From NCBI GenBank assembly GCA_910588215.1, contig CAJUQJ010000002.1, forward strand, positions 1 through 64,000: a DNA stretch of 64,000 nt, read 5' to 3'. Shown here one piece after another: positions 61,796-64,000 of the stretch. Position 1 is the stretch's first letter; every line of letters begins with the position of its first letter. The stretch comes from an uncultured Lachnospiraceae bacterium (GTDB taxonomy: Bacteria > Bacillota > Clostridia > Lachnospirales > Lachnospiraceae). Below the pieces are notes generated by a model that had not been told where the DNA came from, made no database searches, and saw only the letters and a list, made by a program, of their open reading frames with translations. The translations under genes and the position numbers were made by a program.

Positions 61796-62593
61796 TCACA
61801 CCGCCTTTCTCTCGATATTGACCGCTGCATTCTGTGACGCCGTTTCCGTCTGCATTACCGTCAGGGCATCGGAGATCATCTTGTACATAGCCTCCTTGCT
61901 CTGGTTTCCTTTATAGATCTGATGGAACACGCAACCGTCCTTGATAAACAACACGCGCCCCGCATGACTGGCTGCCTGAATGCTATGGGTGACCATCAGG
62001 ATCGTCTGCCCCTCTTTGTTCACTTCTCCAAACAACCCCAACAGCTTATTCGCCGCCCTGGAATCCAACGCTCCGGTAGGTTCGTCTGCCAGGATGATAT
62101 CCGGCTTTGTGATCAATGCACGACATACGGCTGCCCGCTGTCTCTGACCACCCGACACCTCGTATGGATATTTTTCCAGAATATCCGTGATGGACAACTT
62201 CGCCGCCAATGGCTGTAATCTTCTTTCCATCTCCCGGTGATCTGTTCCCGCCAACACTAACGGCAGATAGATATTATCCTTCAATGACAACGTATCCAAC
62301 AGATTAAAATCCTGAAAGACAAATCCCAGATGCTCCCTGCGAAACGCACAAATGTCTCTGTGCCGAATCTGAGAGACATCCTTTTCGTTTAAAAGTACCT
62401 GCCCGCTGGTGGCCTTATCCAGAGAAGCAAGAATATTGAGCAGCGTGGTCTTGCCTGAACCTGACTCTCCCATGATCGCTACATACTCCCCTTCCTCCAC
62501 CGAGAAATTCACGTCACACAGCGCCTGCACCTTGACGGCACCTAATCTAGTGGTATATACCTTCTTTACATTCCTAACTTCCAATAATGACAT
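61796..62593 (-). CDS. BceA-type ABC transporter ATP-binding protein
   Basis: A 265-residue ATPase. Walker A is IMGESGSGKTTLLNILASLD, the signature motif is YEVSGGQRQRAAVCRAL, Walker B is IILADEPTGALDSRAA, and the switch histidine is MVTHSIQAA. It belongs to the LolD/MacB/BceA group. The ATG at 62593 follows GGAGTGGG; an earlier ATG at 62638 also has a fair ribosome site. It forms a unit with the BceB-type permease downstream. Confidence 0.93.
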   Translation of the reverse strand: MSLLEVRNVKKVYTTRLGAVKVQALCDVNFSVEEGEYVAIMGESGSGKTTLLNILASLDKATSGQVLLNEKDVSQIRHRDICAFRREHLGFVFQDFNLLDTLSLKDNIYLPLVLAGTDHREMERRLQPLAAKLSITDILEKYPYEVSGGQRQRAAVCRALITKPDIILADEPTGALDSRAANKLLGLFGEVNKEGQTILMVTHSIQAASHAGRVLFIKDGCVFHQIYKGNQSKEAMYKMISDALTVMQTETASQNAAVNIERKAV

Positions 62594-62708
62594 ACTATGA
62601 TCCCACTCCTTTTCTGCTTTTTCTACACTAACCTCCATGATTCCACCTTGCAGAATCATGAATCTGTACACGATCATTTCCTCTTACACATATGATTATA
62701 GACAAAGA

Positions 62709-62745
62709 AGAAATGTCCTGCCATGCATCCAGCTAACATTTCTTC
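62709..62745 (-). terminator. Hairpin between kinase gene and ABC genes
   Basis: On the minus strand GAAGAAATGT and ACATTTCTTC pair perfectly around a 17-base loop, followed by TTTGTC. It may end the kinase transcript and isolate the ABC genes under their own promoter. Confidence 0.55.
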
Positions 62746-62754
62746 CTCTCAACC

Positions 62755-62768
62755 TTACATTCTTGTCA
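62755..62768. promoter_or_regulatory. BceR-type binding site
   Basis: TTACA-TTCT-TGTCA, read on the minus strand as TGACA-AGAA-TGTAA, fits the TNACA-N4-TGTNA motif of BceR-like regulators. It lies between the kinase gene and the ABC genes. Confidence 0.6.
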
Positions 62769-62800
62769 CATATGCAGTTTTATGTTTTGGATCATACATA

Positions 62801-63859
62801 TCATTCTATCGCTTGCTGTACAAATCCTAAGATCACTTTCGTTCCTCTGCCCGGCGTAGAGATCACCCTGATCGTATGAGACAATCTGCGCATGATCTGC
62901 TCACACAGATACAGACCGATTCCCGTCGATTTCCTTTCCATCCGCCCATTGTAACCGGTGAAGCCCCGTTCAAAAATCCTCGGCAGGTCACTCTCCCGGA
63001 TGCCGATCCCCGTGTCCTCGATCACGAGATAAGAAGCCTGGCCATGCTGCCTGTTTCCTTCCTCGTCTGCACCGTAGATCGCTATACCTCCCTGGTTTGT
63101 ATATTTCAGTGCATTGGAAAAGACCTGTTCCACCACAAAGGACAGCCATTTCTCGTCCGTCACTGCCCATACCTCAAACTCTTCCATCTGAAAAGAAAGC
63201 CCGCTGCTCAAAAACAGGACCGAATACTTCCGTACCGCCTGCTTCACGATTTCCTGCACATCACACCTTCTAAACAGCAGATCTGATGAAAGATTATCCA
63301 ATCTTGCAAAATACAGCGCCATCTCTGCATACTGTTCAATCTTAAAAAGTTCCTCCCGTTCCGCCTGTCGTCGTCTGCTGCACTGCCCGCCTTCACCCGC
63401 ATCGTCATCCTGTAATAGCAGCCGCAGTGCCGCTATTGGCGTCTTGATCTGATGTGTCCACATGGTATAATAATCCGTTATGTCCTTCTTCTTTTCGTCG
63501 TATTCTGTCAAAAACTTCCGCTTCTCTTGTCTCATCTCTTCCAGCAGTTCCTGATATAAGGATTCCTGAAGCCCCATTACCTCAGGCAGGTTCTCTATCC
63601 TTACTTCTTCCTGCTCAAGCGCCAGAAACAGAGTCCGACAGCGTCCATAATACCGCAGAAAATCCACTGCCAGAAATACCACACCAAAAAACAGCGTGAG
63701 AAACACTGCATACAGCATATTCAAATAAATCTGCTCATATCCATATAGGAAGGCGATCAGAAAAAATACCGTCACGATAAAGCCATAAGCAAGTACTATT
63801 TTATATTTCTCTTTCAGATAGGATCTTCCGATCTGAAAGTTGATTTTTGTCTGTTCCAT
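62801..63859 (-). CDS. BceS-type intramembrane-sensing histidine kinase
   Basis: A 352-residue kinase. Two membrane helices (about 18-40 and 45-65) are separated by only a few residues, so there is no outside sensor domain, as in BceS. The phosphoacceptor histidine is in YTMWTHQIKTPIAALRLLL. The ATPase domain shows VEQVFSNALKYTNQGG, VIEDTGIGIRESDLPRIF and STGIGLYLCEQIM. AAAGAGG precedes the ATG. Such kinases get their signal from the partner ABC permease. Confidence 0.92.
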   Translation of the reverse strand: MEQTKINFQIGRSYLKEKYKIVLAYGFIVTVFFLIAFLYGYEQIYLNMLYAVFLTLFFGVVFLAVDFLRYYGRCRTLFLALEQEEVRIENLPEVMGLQESLYQELLEEMRQEKRKFLTEYDEKKKDITDYYTMWTHQIKTPIAALRLLLQDDDAGEGGQCSRRRQAEREELFKIEQYAEMALYFARLDNLSSDLLFRRCDVQEIVKQAVRKYSVLFLSSGLSFQMEEFEVWAVTDEKWLSFVVEQVFSNALKYTNQGGIAIYGADEEGNRQHGQASYLVIEDTGIGIRESDLPRIFERGFTGYNGRMERKSTGIGLYLCEQIMRRLSHTIRVISTPGRGTKVILGFVQQAIE

Positions 63860-63947
63860 AGAAGCCTCTTTCTTTTCCCCAAACAGCTATACCGCCATAG
63901 CACGTTGACTGCCATTATAGTAACCACACTTCTTCTGTTTACACAAG

Positions 63948-63975
63948 GATTGGCAGTACGAAGTACTAATCGCCA
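63948..63975. repeat. GTAC palindrome overlapping the regulator stop codon
   Basis: TTGGC...AGTAC-TTC-GTACT-GCCAA on the minus strand. The core resembles the GAGTACGTAGTACTC palindrome inside the MITE-like copies at 42605 and 56741. Confidence 0.45.
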
Positions 63976-64000
63976 AGATGATACCCCACACCCTTTTTCG
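63966..64000 (-). CDS. Response regulator, C-terminal end (partial)
   Basis: The minus-strand frame entering at the window edge reads KKGVGYHLGD and then stops. This is the typical end of an OmpR-type winged-helix response regulator (GVGY before the last residues). It lies 107 bases upstream of the BceS-type kinase gene, where its partner regulator is expected. Only ten codons are in the window, so the call rests on this motif and position. Confidence 0.55.
   Translation of the reverse strand, partial: KKGVGYHLGD

Noticed and set aside
1..64000. CRISPR array or cas genes
   Set aside because: No regularly spaced direct repeats and no Cas-like proteins were seen on either strand.

Overview
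The window reads as a chromosomal segment of a spore-forming, low-to-medium G+C Firmicute, most likely a gut Lachnospiraceae (Clostridium cluster XIVa). The main reasons are SpoIIM and a SpoVB-like flippase, RNase Y, a CIRCE-controlled groESL operon, a YesM/YesN-linked sugar ABC transporter, a Bce-type peptide-resistance module and a DUF4317-type protein. Strong GGAGG-type ribosome binding sites precede most genes. Most genes lie on the minus strand.

Layout. Positions 1 to about 5200 are the AT-richer end of an integrated mobile element: a small HTH protein, a serine recombinase, a SprT-like zinc protein, a tyrosine integrase and an excisionase-like protein. The element continues off the left edge. 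From 5.2 kb the host chromosome starts with an orphan OmpR-type response regulator and a membrane protein. Then come ssrA (tmRNA), smpB, rnr and secG (trans-translation, RNA decay, secretion); a BspA-like LRR protein, a MoxR ATPase, a VWA protein and TraX; an MBL hydrolase with the (p)ppGpp enzyme Rel; groEL/groES; a degenerate GGDEF protein; and small metabolic or hypothetical genes. A MATE pump faces the glycolytic gap-pgk-tpi cluster. A PHP phosphatase gene diverges from gap.

From 30.8 to 38.7 kb lies a carbohydrate-uptake locus: binding protein, two permeases, YesM kinase, YesN regulator and a lipoprotein, with no ATPase gene. Then follow mnmA, a SpoVB-like flippase, DAHP synthase, the xerD-spoIIM-eamA-nudix group, a class I aminotransferase, the recA-recX-rny group with a LexA-like box inside the recA promoter, an MFS transporter, a ferredoxin-type aldo/keto reductase, DUF2200/DUF1905 genes, one tRNA-Ala(CGC), an HPr-like protein without the active histidine, a GNAT acetyltransferase and an MBL protein. 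The window ends in a BceAB-type ABC transporter with a BceS-type kinase and the last ten codons of what looks like its response regulator.

The least explained content is intergenic. There are several families of short dispersed repeats: a MITE-like element with TGTTAC...GTAACA ends; a roughly 95-nt pair with conserved ends and a central hairpin of differing sequence; a 60-nt pair with three mismatches; and a CGAGTT...GAAGC element in three copies. I found no CRISPR array and no transposase gene. No clearly new multi-gene system could be demonstrated. The best candidates are the structured repeats, the LRR-MoxR-VWA gene set and the element end at 1 to 5.2 kb.
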